From positions 1 through 64,000 of the forward strand of contig CBDUQP010000002.1 of the NCBI GenBank assembly GCA_965369385.1: a DNA stretch of 64,000 nucleotides, in the 5' to 3' direction. The DNA comes from CBDUQP01 sp965369385 (GTDB lineage: Bacteria; Planctomycetota; Phycisphaerae; SM23-33). Below are positions 1 through 9,115 of this stretch, piece after piece (the first letter of the stretch is position 1; every line of letters starts with the position of its first letter). The notes under the pieces are model-generated. The model saw only the letters and a list, made by a program, of their open reading frames with translations, was not told the origin of the DNA and made no database searches. A program made the translations under genes and the position numbers.

Positions 1-210
1 TATCTTGTCACGAAGTGAAGTTCCCTCTTCGAATCTGGCCAATCGATGGAAAGCACCGAAATCGTGGCAATCATTTTCGATCATCAGCTTCGTAAGCCGG
101 GTTTCAATGAGATATGCCTTGTCGTCACCAAGCGCAATACCGCAATGCTCCTCGATATATCGGCGGAACAGGTCAAAATCACATTCATTAATGGTACTTA
201 AGCTTGGCAC
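1..210 (-). CDS. cheR: CheR chemotaxis methyltransferase, N-terminal part (cut by window edge)
   Basis: CheR methylates glutamates of chemoreceptors with S-adenosylmethionine, opposing CheB. Only the first 70 codons are present; the frame is open to base 1. They read as the all-helical CheR N-terminal domain (FRRYIEEHCGIAL, then KAYLIETRL). No ATG lies in frame. I chose the GTG at 210-208 because a GAGGGA sequence sits nine bases upstream; this makes cheR overlap the end of cheB by 13 bases, as expected of translational coupling. The SAM-binding domain would lie outside the window. The family call rests on the N-terminal domain and on the position after cheB. Confidence 0.8.
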   Translation of the reverse strand, partial: MPSLSTINECDFDLFRRYIEEHCGIALGDDKAYLIETRLTKLMIENDCHDFGAFHRLARFEEGTSLRDKI

Positions 211-1379
211 AGTTGGGATTCCCTCACAATACTCGAGATTCGCGATGCCAAGTTAGACAAAGGCTGACTCTCGTCAGACAGCCCAGCCAGATCTACAGCC
301 TGGGGCATACCGTACACTACACATGTCTCTTCACTTTGCGTCAAACTTATAGCTCCCTGAGTCTTCAACGCCCTGACACCTTCGCAACCATCATGTCCCA
401 TGCCCGTCATTATTACCGAAAGCGTGTTGCGCCCGTATTGCGCTGCCGCCGAACGAAACAAGACGTCAACAGACGGACGACACCTGTTAACAAGGGGATC
501 ATCGTTAAGTACTATCCTCATTGACCGTTCACCACTGCGTGGATTCCCATATCTGCCAACGGTCATATGGCGACCGCCCGGAGCGACATAGACCATGTTG
601 GCTTGCACAAATTCATTGGCAAACGCTTCTTTGACCGCAATCTTTGATTTCTCGGCAAGACTCGTAGCCAACTCCTCCGTGAACACGGGAGGCATGTGCT
701 GCACAATAAATACCGGAACACCCAAATCTGCCGGTAGATATGGAATGACTTGCCTTAGCGCCGTGGGACCTCCAGTCGACGCGCCTATGACTACCGCGTC
801 GATCCTGCACCGCCTGGGGCGAAAAACGGCGGAATTGCCACCCGCGAACATCGGGGTGACAGCTTTGCCGCGCGGCCTGCGAGCGGTACTTTGATTCGCC
901 ACTCGTTCACCGGTGAAACTGGAGTCACTGGAACTCGCCACCTTCGTACTGCGAAGATACCTTCGCGTTACAAACAAATGAATAAGTGCAGTCACTATGC
1001 GAACGATGTCGTCACGACTCGCTTGCGTGCCACCAATTTCAGGTTTTCGGACACAATCCATAGCCCCCATCGCAAGGGCCTTGACGGTGATATCGGAAGA
1101 TGTCTCATTCTCGCGGCTGGTCATAATGACTCCGACATCAGGATATTCGCGCCGCAGTACCTTCAAAGTGGCAAGCCCATCATTATCAGGCATTTCAATA
1201 TCCAGCAGCACAACATCAACAGCGAGTCGCGTCATCTTGTCCAAGGCAATCCTGCCCGTAGCGGCTGAGCCTACCACGGTGGCGTCCTGGATTCGCTCAA
1301 CTGTCTCGACGACGAGTCGCCTGCATGCGACCGCACTATCGACCACGAGAACATTGGAAATAGTCGTGTGTGAATCCAG
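198..1379 (-). CDS. cheB: CheB protein-glutamate methylesterase
   Basis: CheB removes methyl groups from (and deamidates) chemoreceptors; phosphorylation of its receiver domain by CheA activates it. The receiver domain carries the phospho-acceptor Asp (VVLLDIEMPD) and the conserved Lys (VRKPE). The C-terminal esterase shows GASTGG, QHMPP and MTGMGHDG, which hold the Ser-His-Asp triad. A GTG at 1346 would start inside the first beta strand (NVLVVDSAV). A CTG at 1379, eight bases after GGAG, restores the strand and gives 393 residues. The usual acidic pair at the end of strand 1 (VDD) reads VDS, so one Mg-binding acid is missing. It lies between cheW and cheR in the same direction. Confidence 0.92.
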   Translation of the reverse strand: MDSHTTISNVLVVDSAVACRRLVVETVERIQDATVVGSAATGRIALDKMTRLAVDVVLLDIEMPDNDGLATLKVLRREYPDVGVIMTSRENETSSDITVKALAMGAMDCVRKPEIGGTQASRDDIVRIVTALIHLFVTRRYLRSTKVASSSDSSFTGERVANQSTARRPRGKAVTPMFAGGNSAVFRPRRCRIDAVVIGASTGGPTALRQVIPYLPADLGVPVFIVQHMPPVFTEELATSLAEKSKIAVKEAFANEFVQANMVYVAPGGRHMTVGRYGNPRSGERSMRIVLNDDPLVNRCRPSVDVLFRSAAAQYGRNTLSVIMTGMGHDGCEGVRALKTQGAISLTQSEETCVVYGMPQAVDLAGLSDESQPLSNLASRISSIVRESQLCQA

Positions 1380-1436
1380 TTTTCTTACTCCGGCCTAAAT
1401 AAGGGCATATCAAACATCAGAGGATCAACTTTCCTC

Positions 1437-1931
1437 TCAGACCAACGTTACCGCTTGCTTCTTCAGCAGTTCTTCCACATTCAGTATCAAGAGAAGTTCA
1501 CTGTCCAGTTTTACAACTCCAGAAATATACTTCCCGATTGTCTCACATAAGTTTGCGGGAGAGGATTCTATCTGTGACTCATCAACATCCACAACGTCGC
1601 CAATATCATCCACGAGGAACCCGGCAACATCATCACTCGTCTTCAAAGCATGCAAATCGTCACCCCTTATCCGTCGAATAGAAACAAGCTCGTCTTCGCT
1701 TTTCAGAATAATATTGTGGCTATCACCGGATATAGTCCGCTCGCCAAACCCCATCCGTACGCCAAGGTCAACAATCGTCACAATGTGCCCCCGCAGATTG
1801 ATGAGTCCGCGAACAAACCCAGGCGAATGCTGAACACGGGTAATCTCAGTCTGGCGATTGATTTCCCGAACAAGCATGACATCCACGCCAAACAGTTGAC
1901 TGTCAAGCCTGAAAGTGGCGAACTGTATCAT
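1437..1931 (-). CDS. cheW: CheW chemotaxis coupling protein
   Basis: CheW is a cytoplasmic scaffold that links chemoreceptor tips to the kinase CheA. The 164 residues are a single CheW domain: an N-terminal strand FATFRLDSQLFGVDV, the core VRGLINLRGHIVTIVDL and a C-terminal VVKLDSELLLILNVEELL. Length is normal for the family. The start codon abuts the stop of cheA, so the two are almost certainly cotranslated. No unusual feature was seen. Confidence 0.93.
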   Translation of the reverse strand: MIQFATFRLDSQLFGVDVMLVREINRQTEITRVQHSPGFVRGLINLRGHIVTIVDLGVRMGFGERTISGDSHNIILKSEDELVSIRRIRGDDLHALKTSDDVAGFLVDDIGDVVDVDESQIESSPANLCETIGKYISGVVKLDSELLLILNVEELLKKQAVTLV

Positions 1932-4694
1932 CTATCCTGCCTCCCTGAATGAACATACCTTGTCAACAAACTCGACCGGATCAAGGAAGATTGTCAGATG
2001 CTCGTTCACAATCGCAGTGCCTTGCATGCCCGGACCACTGACCGTGCCCTCATCAAGAGAAACATCCACGTCCAATGCATCCACTATCCCGGCAGCTATG
2101 ATACCGGCTTTGGCTTGCATCTCACTGCCGTAGCCACTGTGCTTGGGAATAATCACGAACAATTCCTGCTGCTCGTGGCCGATTCTCTCAAGCGAAAGAT
2201 GGTCTTCGAGGCGTATAAGCGGAAGACCTGAACCCCTGTAATGGATGAATTCTCGATCGCCAATTCTCTTGATATCCGAAGCGGATATGCGTTCCAGACG
2301 CAGCACCTTGTCCTGCGGAATGGCCAAGTACTCACCGGGAGCATTCTTCAACAAAATGACGGATCGACGATTGGCGGAAGATGCGGCGTTCAGACCGGCA
2401 AGTCTTTCCGTGTAACGCTTTACCTCGGAATCCCTATCAGTGAAGCTCAGAGCAGCCCTATCCGCCAGGCCGACAGCGTCAATAATCATCACTACCCTAC
2501 CGTCACCCATGATCGTTGACCCCGAGAAGCATCCGCTACCCTTGACGAGAGATGACAAGGCCTTGACCACAATTTCTTCACTATCAAACAAACTGTCCAC
2601 GATAACGCCAAACTTGTGGTTCCCTGACCTCAGCACCATGATGTTATAGTCACTCCGCCAACTTGCCCGCCGACCGTCTCCCTGGCGATGGGTGGTATGC
2701 CAGCATTCCTCCCCAGGCACAGGCAAATCATCGGAGCAAATATTTCCTGCTCGCCTGTCTACGATGCTCTCGCGGCGATCGCCAAACCCACCTTGCAAGC
2801 CGCTTTCCGCGTTCCTGTACGTCCGGGCCATGCCAAGAACATCCGACAACCGCACAAGCGGCAGGAGCATATCACGAATCCTTACGACACAGGCGCCATG
2901 AACGCTCTGTATGCAATTCTTCGCTTCTTTGGCACGTATGCATAGGAGCTCGACAATATCTTGTTGTGGGACAGCAAAACGCTGCCCCTCTGTGCCCACG
3001 ATTAATGCCGGAACAATAGCCAAAGTCAGTGGAAGTCGCAGAAGCAGTGTTGTCCCCTTGTCAACTTGCGTGTCTATCTGAATATGTCCACCAAGCTTCT
3101 CGATATTGTTGCGAACCACATCCATGCCAACACCTCTTCCCGAAATGTCGGTTACCTTTTCAGCCATGGAGAAACCAGGAGCAAGAATAAGATTCACCGC
3201 CTCTTGATCACTCATCCCCACAGCATCCGCGTTGGTGACCAGTCCCATTTCTACTGCCTTCGCCAGCACTTTCCTGCTGTCAATTCCCCTGCCATCATCG
3301 CTGATCGACACGTTCACCATCCCTGATTCGTGATAGGCACGAAGGTGAATCAGCCCGGTTCTCAGCTTGCCGCCTTTATGTCGCTGTTCAGGGGTTTCCA
3401 ATGCGTGATCCGCACAATTACGAACAATATGCATAAGCGGATCGCAAAGAAGCTCTATTATGCTCTTGTCCATCTCAACGTCTGAACCTTCGATCCGAAG
3501 CTCGATCTCTTTACCAAGCTTACGAGCAAGATCACGGACGACGCGAGAGAAACGCCCGAATACCAAACCTATCGGCTGCATTCGGGTCTGCATCACGCTC
3601 TCCTGCAACTCGCTGGTAACGTGATCTATATCCTGCAGTATCTCCCCCAAACCACTTATGGAATCACCATGTCCGTCAAGTGCGCTCATCAAACGATTTC
3701 GCCCCAGCACAAGCTCCCCCACAGTGTTCATCAGACGAGTGAGCAAATCCACACGCACACGCAACGTCTCCCCCCCCGACGGTTTGGCGCCATTGCTGGC
3801 GTCATTGCCACCAACATCGAGCGGTCCGGCGACATTAGATTCAGCGACACTTGCTCCACGCGTTGAATGGGCCTGGCGAGACTCGGCAATACGTTGCTTC
3901 ATCGCCGACACGTCTATCTCTTCGATACGGTCGGCCGGCAACGCTATCCCTTCGGGCAGGAACTTCGGTTCAAGCACTGATGCGAAAACCAACGAGAATG
4001 CGGTATCAGAATCTTGTGTCAGATCGAGTTTATCAGCCCGGTCGGGCAAAGCGATGACCTGTCCGACCGATGACATTGTCTTGAGCATCGCCTCAAGATC
4101 CATGCCTCGACTCAACAGGTCTTCCCCAATATTCAGGTTTACCCTGTAAACAAACATTCCCCGTTCTACCAGGGCCCTAACCCGCTTGTCGCCAAGATCA
4201 CACTCGGCGTGCATTGCTTCCCTTTCCGGCATGGTTTCATCAACAGTTTTGGATACTCGCCGGGAAGGCAAAACGGGCAATCCAGATTGCGGAAGATCAT
4301 CCCGATGAGTATTTTCGGAGAGAATCCGCTTGAACTCATCTATCTCTTCCTCACAGGGGACGCTGTCACTGGCATGGATGTCGTCTATCATCGCGCGAAG
4401 TTTGTCGACCCCTCGCAGCAAGACATCCATTATTTCCCGAGTGATGGCGAATCGCCCGTTACGGATAGGCACAAAAACGCTTTCCATGCAATGGCTGAGA
4501 TTCTTGAGGGACTCAAATGAAAATGACCCCGCCGAACCCTTTATGCTGTGAATCGCCCTGAAGACACTGTTCAGTGTATCCGGCGAAATATTCTCCGGGT
4601 CCTTCTCCATCTTGAGCAGCTCTGGTTCGATAGCGTCAAGATTCTCGCGACTCTCTGTGACCAGATCGTTCAGCAGTTCTTCGGCAAAACCCAC
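1932..4694 (-). CDS. cheA: CheA chemotaxis sensor histidine kinase
   Basis: CheA autophosphorylates on an Hpt histidine and passes phosphate to CheY and CheB. The 920 residues begin with an Hpt (P1) domain whose His is H49 in AIHSIKGSAG. A CheY-binding-like region, dimerisation helices (LLTRLMNTVGELVLGRNRL) and an HATPase follow, with the N box (HIVRNCADHALE), G1 (DDGRGID) and G2 (GRGVGMDVV). The C-terminus has two CheW-like units: the first is interrupted at about residues 625-682 by a charged, low-complexity insert, and the second covers about 775-920. Most CheA proteins have one such unit. It is the first gene of the minus-strand operon cheA-cheW-cheB-cheR. Confidence 0.93.
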   Translation of the reverse strand: MGFAEELLNDLVTESRENLDAIEPELLKMEKDPENISPDTLNSVFRAIHSIKGSAGSFSFESLKNLSHCMESVFVPIRNGRFAITREIMDVLLRGVDKLRAMIDDIHASDSVPCEEEIDEFKRILSENTHRDDLPQSGLPVLPSRRVSKTVDETMPEREAMHAECDLGDKRVRALVERGMFVYRVNLNIGEDLLSRGMDLEAMLKTMSSVGQVIALPDRADKLDLTQDSDTAFSLVFASVLEPKFLPEGIALPADRIEEIDVSAMKQRIAESRQAHSTRGASVAESNVAGPLDVGGNDASNGAKPSGGETLRVRVDLLTRLMNTVGELVLGRNRLMSALDGHGDSISGLGEILQDIDHVTSELQESVMQTRMQPIGLVFGRFSRVVRDLARKLGKEIELRIEGSDVEMDKSIIELLCDPLMHIVRNCADHALETPEQRHKGGKLRTGLIHLRAYHESGMVNVSISDDGRGIDSRKVLAKAVEMGLVTNADAVGMSDQEAVNLILAPGFSMAEKVTDISGRGVGMDVVRNNIEKLGGHIQIDTQVDKGTTLLLRLPLTLAIVPALIVGTEGQRFAVPQQDIVELLCIRAKEAKNCIQSVHGACVVRIRDMLLPLVRLSDVLGMARTYRNAESGLQGGFGDRRESIVDRRAGNICSDDLPVPGEECWHTTHRQGDGRRASWRSDYNIMVLRSGNHKFGVIVDSLFDSEEIVVKALSSLVKGSGCFSGSTIMGDGRVVMIIDAVGLADRAALSFTDRDSEVKRYTERLAGLNAASSANRRSVILLKNAPGEYLAIPQDKVLRLERISASDIKRIGDREFIHYRGSGLPLIRLEDHLSLERIGHEQQELFVIIPKHSGYGSEMQAKAGIIAAGIVDALDVDVSLDEGTVSGPGMQGTAIVNEHLTIFLDPVEFVDKVCSFREAG

Positions 4695-5088
4695 AAAGTC
4701 ACCTTTCCTTTGTCACTTAACTGCACAATCTACCTGCCCGTCGCAGCACCCTATATTCGGCGGCAGGCACATGTGACTCAGACATAACTCCAGTAAACAA
4801 CAAGGCTCTGCACTACGCACAAACACCATTCTGCGGACAGTTCAAAGCCCCTTCCCTATTGCCTGCTATCGGATAGCAAGCACCTCAACTTTGCTAGTCT
4901 CTCGCAACCCTTTACACCCTATTGCGATACACTGCTCAAAACCTGCCGTCGGATCGAATCGCAGACGAGCCCCTCCTGGCGGAAATTTGCGTGACACGCT
5001 GCAAAAGGTTGGCCAGTAAATCACCGACATACGAAAAGGACGCACTGGAGACCGTATTTCCCTGTGCGCCAAAATCAGGACCCATGGC
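4695..5088. other. Intergenic region between divergent chemotaxis genes
   Basis: These 394 bases separate cheA (minus) from the Hpt gene (plus) and must hold both promoters. I found no ORF with coding character, no RNA gene and no convincing sigma-54 or sigma-70 promoter. A CTATCGGATAG palindrome occurs near 4867-4877. Confidence 0.5.
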
Positions 5089-5949
5089 ATGACAGAAACA
5101 ATCGATAATCTCGAAGCCCTGATTCACACCCTGCCCGACTACCAGAACTGGGCATTTATCAGTGACGTTGACGATGCCCTCGCCACGGACTATCTGGCGA
5201 GCACCGAGGAACGACTGGAAGATATCGAAGCCAATGCGCTTGAGTGGGAATCGAATCCGGAGAACACCGAATTCCTCGAAGCCATTCTTCGCCAGTTACA
5301 TACCATTAAGGGCGATGCGGGATTTGTCGGCCTGGGCGACCTTGGCAAGGTAGTACACTCCATAGAAACGTGCCTGGGCAACATTCCCAAAGGCCAGGCC
5401 CAAACAGGCAACCTTCTAATAGCCAAAGATTGGTTAAGCGAAGTGATGGCTTTCCTGCGTAATGGAAGCATCGGAACTTCTTTGGACGATTCCGGCAAAC
5501 AATGCCAGACTCAGAACAATGATGCCGGTTGCAACGATACAATTACACCTGCGGCAAACCTGAGGATTCTCATCGCCGTCGATGACTTCATCAGTCAACA
5601 GCTCGTTATGGAACTGTCGAGGCACCTCGGCGATTGTCACCTGACCGGCTGCGGAAAAAGCGGTGTGGACGCATTCCAGAACGCCCTTGAGCAAGGCACA
5701 CGCTATGATCTCGTCTGCCTCGTGGGTAATGCAGGCGAAATAAGCGATTCCCTCGCTGCTATGCGATCATGCGAGAGCACCCATAATATCAGCTCAGACG
5801 ATTGCGCCAAAGTGATCGTGCTTACCGGATTCGACGGCAAGCGACCAACTTCAGCCGAAAGCAACTCCAGATGCGAATCGTATCTCCACAGCCCGATCAT
5901 GCCGACTAATCTCACCAAAGCCATCAGAAACCTGGGATTAGTCGCATAA
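5089..5949 (+). CDS. Hpt domain protein with degenerate receiver domain
   Basis: Probable phosphotransfer partner of the neighbouring chemotaxis kinase. Residues about 28-120 form an Hpt domain with phosphorylatable H71 in the motif HTIKGDAGFVGL. Residues about 155-286 have the layout of a response-regulator receiver: strand 1 ends in an acidic pair (LIAVDD). The strand-3 Asp is absent, however (YDLVCLVGNAG), and the conserved Lys before Pro is Ser (YLHSPI), so the receiver is unlikely to accept phosphate. It is divergent from cheA. The ATG at 5089 has a weak AGGA upstream. It may be a CheA-linked phosphate sink, or a scaffold that senses through the pseudo-receiver; both are inference. Confidence 0.75.
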   Translation: MTETIDNLEALIHTLPDYQNWAFISDVDDALATDYLASTEERLEDIEANALEWESNPENTEFLEAILRQLHTIKGDAGFVGLGDLGKVVHSIETCLGNIPKGQAQTGNLLIAKDWLSEVMAFLRNGSIGTSLDDSGKQCQTQNNDAGCNDTITPAANLRILIAVDDFISQQLVMELSRHLGDCHLTGCGKSGVDAFQNALEQGTRYDLVCLVGNAGEISDSLAAMRSCESTHNISSDDCAKVIVLTGFDGKRPTSAESNSRCESYLHSPIMPTNLTKAIRNLGLVA

Positions 5950-6137
5950 TTGCCGGCTGACTGAACGAATCCAGATGCGAAGGCGGCCCAATGTGCGTGC
6001 AGCACAAATCGTCGCTGAGTCGCACACGAAGCCCAATGTATTTGCAGAAACCGTATGTCCCCAGATGAATGCGATATCTGCCTGAAACACCCAACCGTAA
6101 CGGCAGCTCAACCGGCTGCAACGGCCAGGATTTAGAA

Positions 6138-6236
6138 TTATTCGCCCATAACCTCGGAGGTAAACCCAAACGACCAGGGCACATACGGCGGAGCCTTGCC
6201 TTCGAAAACCATTCTCACTACTTCTCGCGACGTCAT
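6138..6236 (-). pseudogene. N-terminal remnant of a URO-D-like methyltransferase gene
   Basis: A start codon with a strong AAGGAG site (6249-6244) begins a 32-codon frame MTSREVVRMVFEGKAPPYVP, then WSFGFT, that stops at TAA 6140-6138. This opening is typical of uroporphyrinogen-decarboxylase-fold methyltransferase proteins; compare MTSRERIKTIISG of the intact gene at 21615. Nothing recognisable follows in any frame, so the body of the gene has been lost. The rest of the gap 5950-6445 shows no gene. Confidence 0.6.
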
Positions 6237-6445
6237 ATGTGTCTCCTTCGGGATTTCTCCGCTGCTATGCGTATCGCGAATGAATGTAACCTCCGCCGAC
6301 TGAATAGCGAATACACGTATCGGTCAATGATATGGACTTTCTTGCCATTCCTGCTATTATTACTCCATATGGCAAGATGATGATGAAGAGATGATTAGAA
6401 GACTCCTGACGAGCAAAAATGCGGCAGTAACCGAAGAAAAGACAA

Positions 6446-7294
6446 ATGAAGCAGGCAAATGCCACCATTCTCGATCCGCAAGTGCAAACCATGCTGGACC
6501 ACTTCTGCGTGCTGCTATCGATACGCATCGCGTTCATCTCCACCGACGGAGATGAACTAGCCACCGGCGGTAACTGGCGAAGCTGCCGCTATTGCAGGTA
6601 TCTCAGGGAACGTCTCGGATTCGAGCACAAGTGCAGAGCGTTGGATATGGCGATGTTCACCCAGACCTCCCAAACGAAGCAGCTCGTATCCTACGAATGT
6701 CATGCCGGGCTCAGCGAAGCGGTAATGCCCGTCTACCTCTACGAAGAGCTGCTGGGCTTCGTGATGATCGGGCAGTATCGCTGCCGCAAGAAGATGCCCG
6801 CATCGATTCGCAAACAGTGGTCCGAACGATACAAGACAGAGCAACTCGCCAGGGCTTTCGAGATAACTCCCTACCTGACACCCGTCCGCAAAGAGCACGT
6901 GCTTGGGCTCGTGCAGGTACTTGCCGATCACATAGTCTCCCGCCACATGGTACGATTTGGCAGCGATGGCATACTTCGTCCCGTGCTGGAACATATGCAG
7001 CAGAACCTGTACCGCAATGTTTCGCTGGCAGAAGCCGCCGCGATAGTCCATCGTAGCCCGCACACGCTTTCGCACATGTTCGCCAAGCTCCTTAACAGAA
7101 GCTTCAAGCAGGTGCAGATAGACATGAAGCTCGACAAGGCCCAGGAACTCCTGCGAAGCCCCGAAGGGACCACCGTAAAAGAAGTGGCATACCAGCTAGG
7201 GTACCGCGACCCGCTCTACTTCTCGCGACTGTTCCGCAAACATCGCGGCATGGCCCCAAGTCAATACGCAAAATACCGTCCCAGCGTGGCATAA
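6446..7294 (+). CDS. PocR-domain AraC-family transcriptional regulator
   Basis: DNA-binding regulator of 282 residues. The first about 160 residues match the PocR ligand-sensing domain: a Cys-rich stretch (CRYCRYLRERLGFEHKC), then VSYECHAGLSEAVMPVY and LLGFVMIGQYR. The last 100 residues are an AraC double helix-turn-helix (SLAEAAAIVHRSPHTLSHMF and TVKEVAYQLGYRDPLYFSRLF). PocR in Salmonella activates propanediol-utilisation genes. Here the gene lies 93 bases upstream of a YqhD-like alcohol dehydrogenase in the same direction, so it probably senses a small metabolite, perhaps a diol or aldehyde, and controls that gene. The ligand is inferred. Confidence 0.85.
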   Translation: MKQANATILDPQVQTMLDHFCVLLSIRIAFISTDGDELATGGNWRSCRYCRYLRERLGFEHKCRALDMAMFTQTSQTKQLVSYECHAGLSEAVMPVYLYEELLGFVMIGQYRCRKKMPASIRKQWSERYKTEQLARAFEITPYLTPVRKEHVLGLVQVLADHIVSRHMVRFGSDGILRPVLEHMQQNLYRNVSLAEAAAIVHRSPHTLSHMFAKLLNRSFKQVQIDMKLDKAQELLRSPEGTTVKEVAYQLGYRDPLYFSRLFRKHRGMAPSQYAKYRPSVA

Positions 7295-7387
7295 AACTGC
7301 AACAGCACACAGCATAAGCTTGATCAAGCATAGCCATTTCACTATAAGACATAGATCGCCACCGATGAGTGAAAGAGGATAAACACG

Positions 7388-8545
7388 ATGTTGAATTTCG
7401 AGTTCCACAACCCTGTAAGAATCGCCTTCGGGCGAGGGACTATCGCCGAACTGAAGAACCTGCTGCCAGAAGATGCACGGATCATGATTATCTATGGCGG
7501 CGGGTCCATAAAGCGAAATGGCGTTTACGATCAGGTTATGGAAGCGATCGCTGGGCGAGATGTATGCGAGTTCGGCGGGATCGAGCCAAACCCGCTCCAC
7601 GAAACTTGCATGAAAGCTGTAGAGCAGGCCAAATCCGCCAACGCCAATTTCCTGCTGTCAGTCGGTGGCGGATCGGCGTTGGACGCCACCAAATACATAG
7701 CCGCCGCAATGCTGTACGAAGGCGAAGATCCGTATGACATGTGCCTCAAGAAAACACAGTGCCAGGCCGCCATCAAACTCGGCTGCGTGCTCACGCTGCC
7801 TGCTACCGGTTCGGAGATGAACATTAACGCGGTGATCTCCCGCGCATCCACACAGGAGAAACATGCTTTCTTCTCCGAGCATGTGTATCCGCAATTCGCC
7901 ATACTCGACCCCGAAACCACATTCACCCTGCCCGAGCGCCAGACCGCAAACGGCATCGTTGACGCGTTTATTCACGTGATTGAGCAATATGTGACATACG
8001 ACGTCAACAGCCCCTTGGTCGACCGACAGGCTGAAGCAATCCTCCTTACGCTGATCGAGGAAGGCCCGAAGGTAATGGCGAACCCCACGGACTATGACGC
8101 GAGAGCAAACATAATGTGGTGCGCTACACATGCCCTCAACGGAATCCTGAAATGCGGAGCAGTCGGGGACTGGGCCACGCACCTGATCGGCCACGAGTTG
8201 ACCGCCCTTTATGACTTGGACCACGCGCGTGCACTGGCAGTTGTCCTGCCTGGCCTATGGCAACACGAGCGAGAGCGAAAGAAAGGCAAGCTCCTGAAAT
8301 ACGCAGAGAGAATCTGGCAGATCACTGACGGCAGCGAGGACGAGCGAATCGACGCCGCCATCGCCCGCACAGAAACATTCTTCCGCTCACTCGGCTTGGG
8401 GACCACTTTCGCAGAATGCGACATCCCCGCTGACACCCCGCAGAAAGTGTTCGAACGATTCACCGCCCGTGGTGGAGTCCAACTGGGCGAACACCAGGAC
8501 ATAGGCGCCCAGGAAGCGAAGGACATCCTGGCCCTGCGGGCGTAG
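7388..8545 (+). CDS. yqhD: YqhD-like iron-type alcohol dehydrogenase / aldehyde reductase
   Basis: NAD(P)H-dependent group III dehydrogenase that reduces short aldehydes to alcohols. The 385 residues follow E. coli YqhD closely throughout, for example FGGIEPNP, VGGGSALDATK, LPATGSEMN and DERIDAAIA. The metal ligands are conserved as D192, H196, H265 and H279. The GGGS loop at residues 37-40 fits an NADPH-preferring enzyme. An AAAGAGG site precedes the ATG. The gene sits behind the PocR regulator. It probably detoxifies aldehydes or disposes of reducing power during sugar fermentation. The physiological substrate cannot be read from sequence. Confidence 0.92.
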   Translation: MLNFEFHNPVRIAFGRGTIAELKNLLPEDARIMIIYGGGSIKRNGVYDQVMEAIAGRDVCEFGGIEPNPLHETCMKAVEQAKSANANFLLSVGGGSALDATKYIAAAMLYEGEDPYDMCLKKTQCQAAIKLGCVLTLPATGSEMNINAVISRASTQEKHAFFSEHVYPQFAILDPETTFTLPERQTANGIVDAFIHVIEQYVTYDVNSPLVDRQAEAILLTLIEEGPKVMANPTDYDARANIMWCATHALNGILKCGAVGDWATHLIGHELTALYDLDHARALAVVLPGLWQHERERKKGKLLKYAERIWQITDGSEDERIDAAIARTETFFRSLGLGTTFAECDIPADTPQKVFERFTARGGVQLGEHQDIGAQEAKDILALRA

Positions 8546-8670
8546 CTCTGCACCTCGCAAGCAAGCACAATGGATTAGCAGTTTGAGCAAATCGTGGCCG
8601 AGCATGTTCTCCGTTGGTTCGACGATGAAACCGTAGCGATTCAGCGACGCTGAAGTATGTAGATGAACAT

Positions 8671-8955
8671 TTGGATGAGCCGGAATTGTTGACAAACAGC
8701 GAGTTGGCCAATCGGGCGAGTTTCTCCCGCTCGCAGTTTCAGGTGAAATTTCGTCAGTCGACCGGTATGTCTCCCGGCGAGTATGTCATGCGCAGGCGGA
8801 TCGAACAGGCGTCGAAGTTGCTTTCCGGCGGGCGACACTCTGTGACCGAGGTCGCCTTTCGACTTGGTTTTTCCTCCAGCCAGTATTTCGCGACGGTTTT
8901 TCGGAAATACACGAATAAACTCCCGTCCATGTTGACTCCTGCCGGCCGCAAATGA
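8671..8955 (+). pseudogene. AraC-family DNA-binding domain without its sensor domain
   Basis: A 94-residue frame encodes only the double helix-turn-helix of an AraC regulator (NSELANRASFSRSQFQVKF and SVTEVAFRLGFSSSQYFATVF). The same frame extends upstream as SDSATLKYVDEHLDEPELL but reaches TGA near 8634, and no N-terminal sensor domain lies in any frame. No good ribosome-binding site precedes the ATG. It is most likely the 3' stump of a degraded regulator; a stand-alone DNA-binding protein is possible but less likely. Confidence 0.6.
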
Positions 8956-9115
8956 TCCAGTGGGCTCGAAATCTCTCCGATGCGCAGGAGGGGTTCGTGA
9001 AGGGCGAATTCATATCTCCCCATAATGAATAGTATTGCCAACACATACTCCGACCTCTACCATTGCATGCACTCAGGTGCATGCGAGTTACAGCAGGTAA
9101 CGAAAGCACTGGAAA

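Noticed and set aside
4975..5000. Possible sigma-54 promoter before the Hpt gene (GGCGGAAATTTGC)
   Set aside because: The spacing between GG and GC is nine bases rather than ten, and the flanks do not match TGGCAC.
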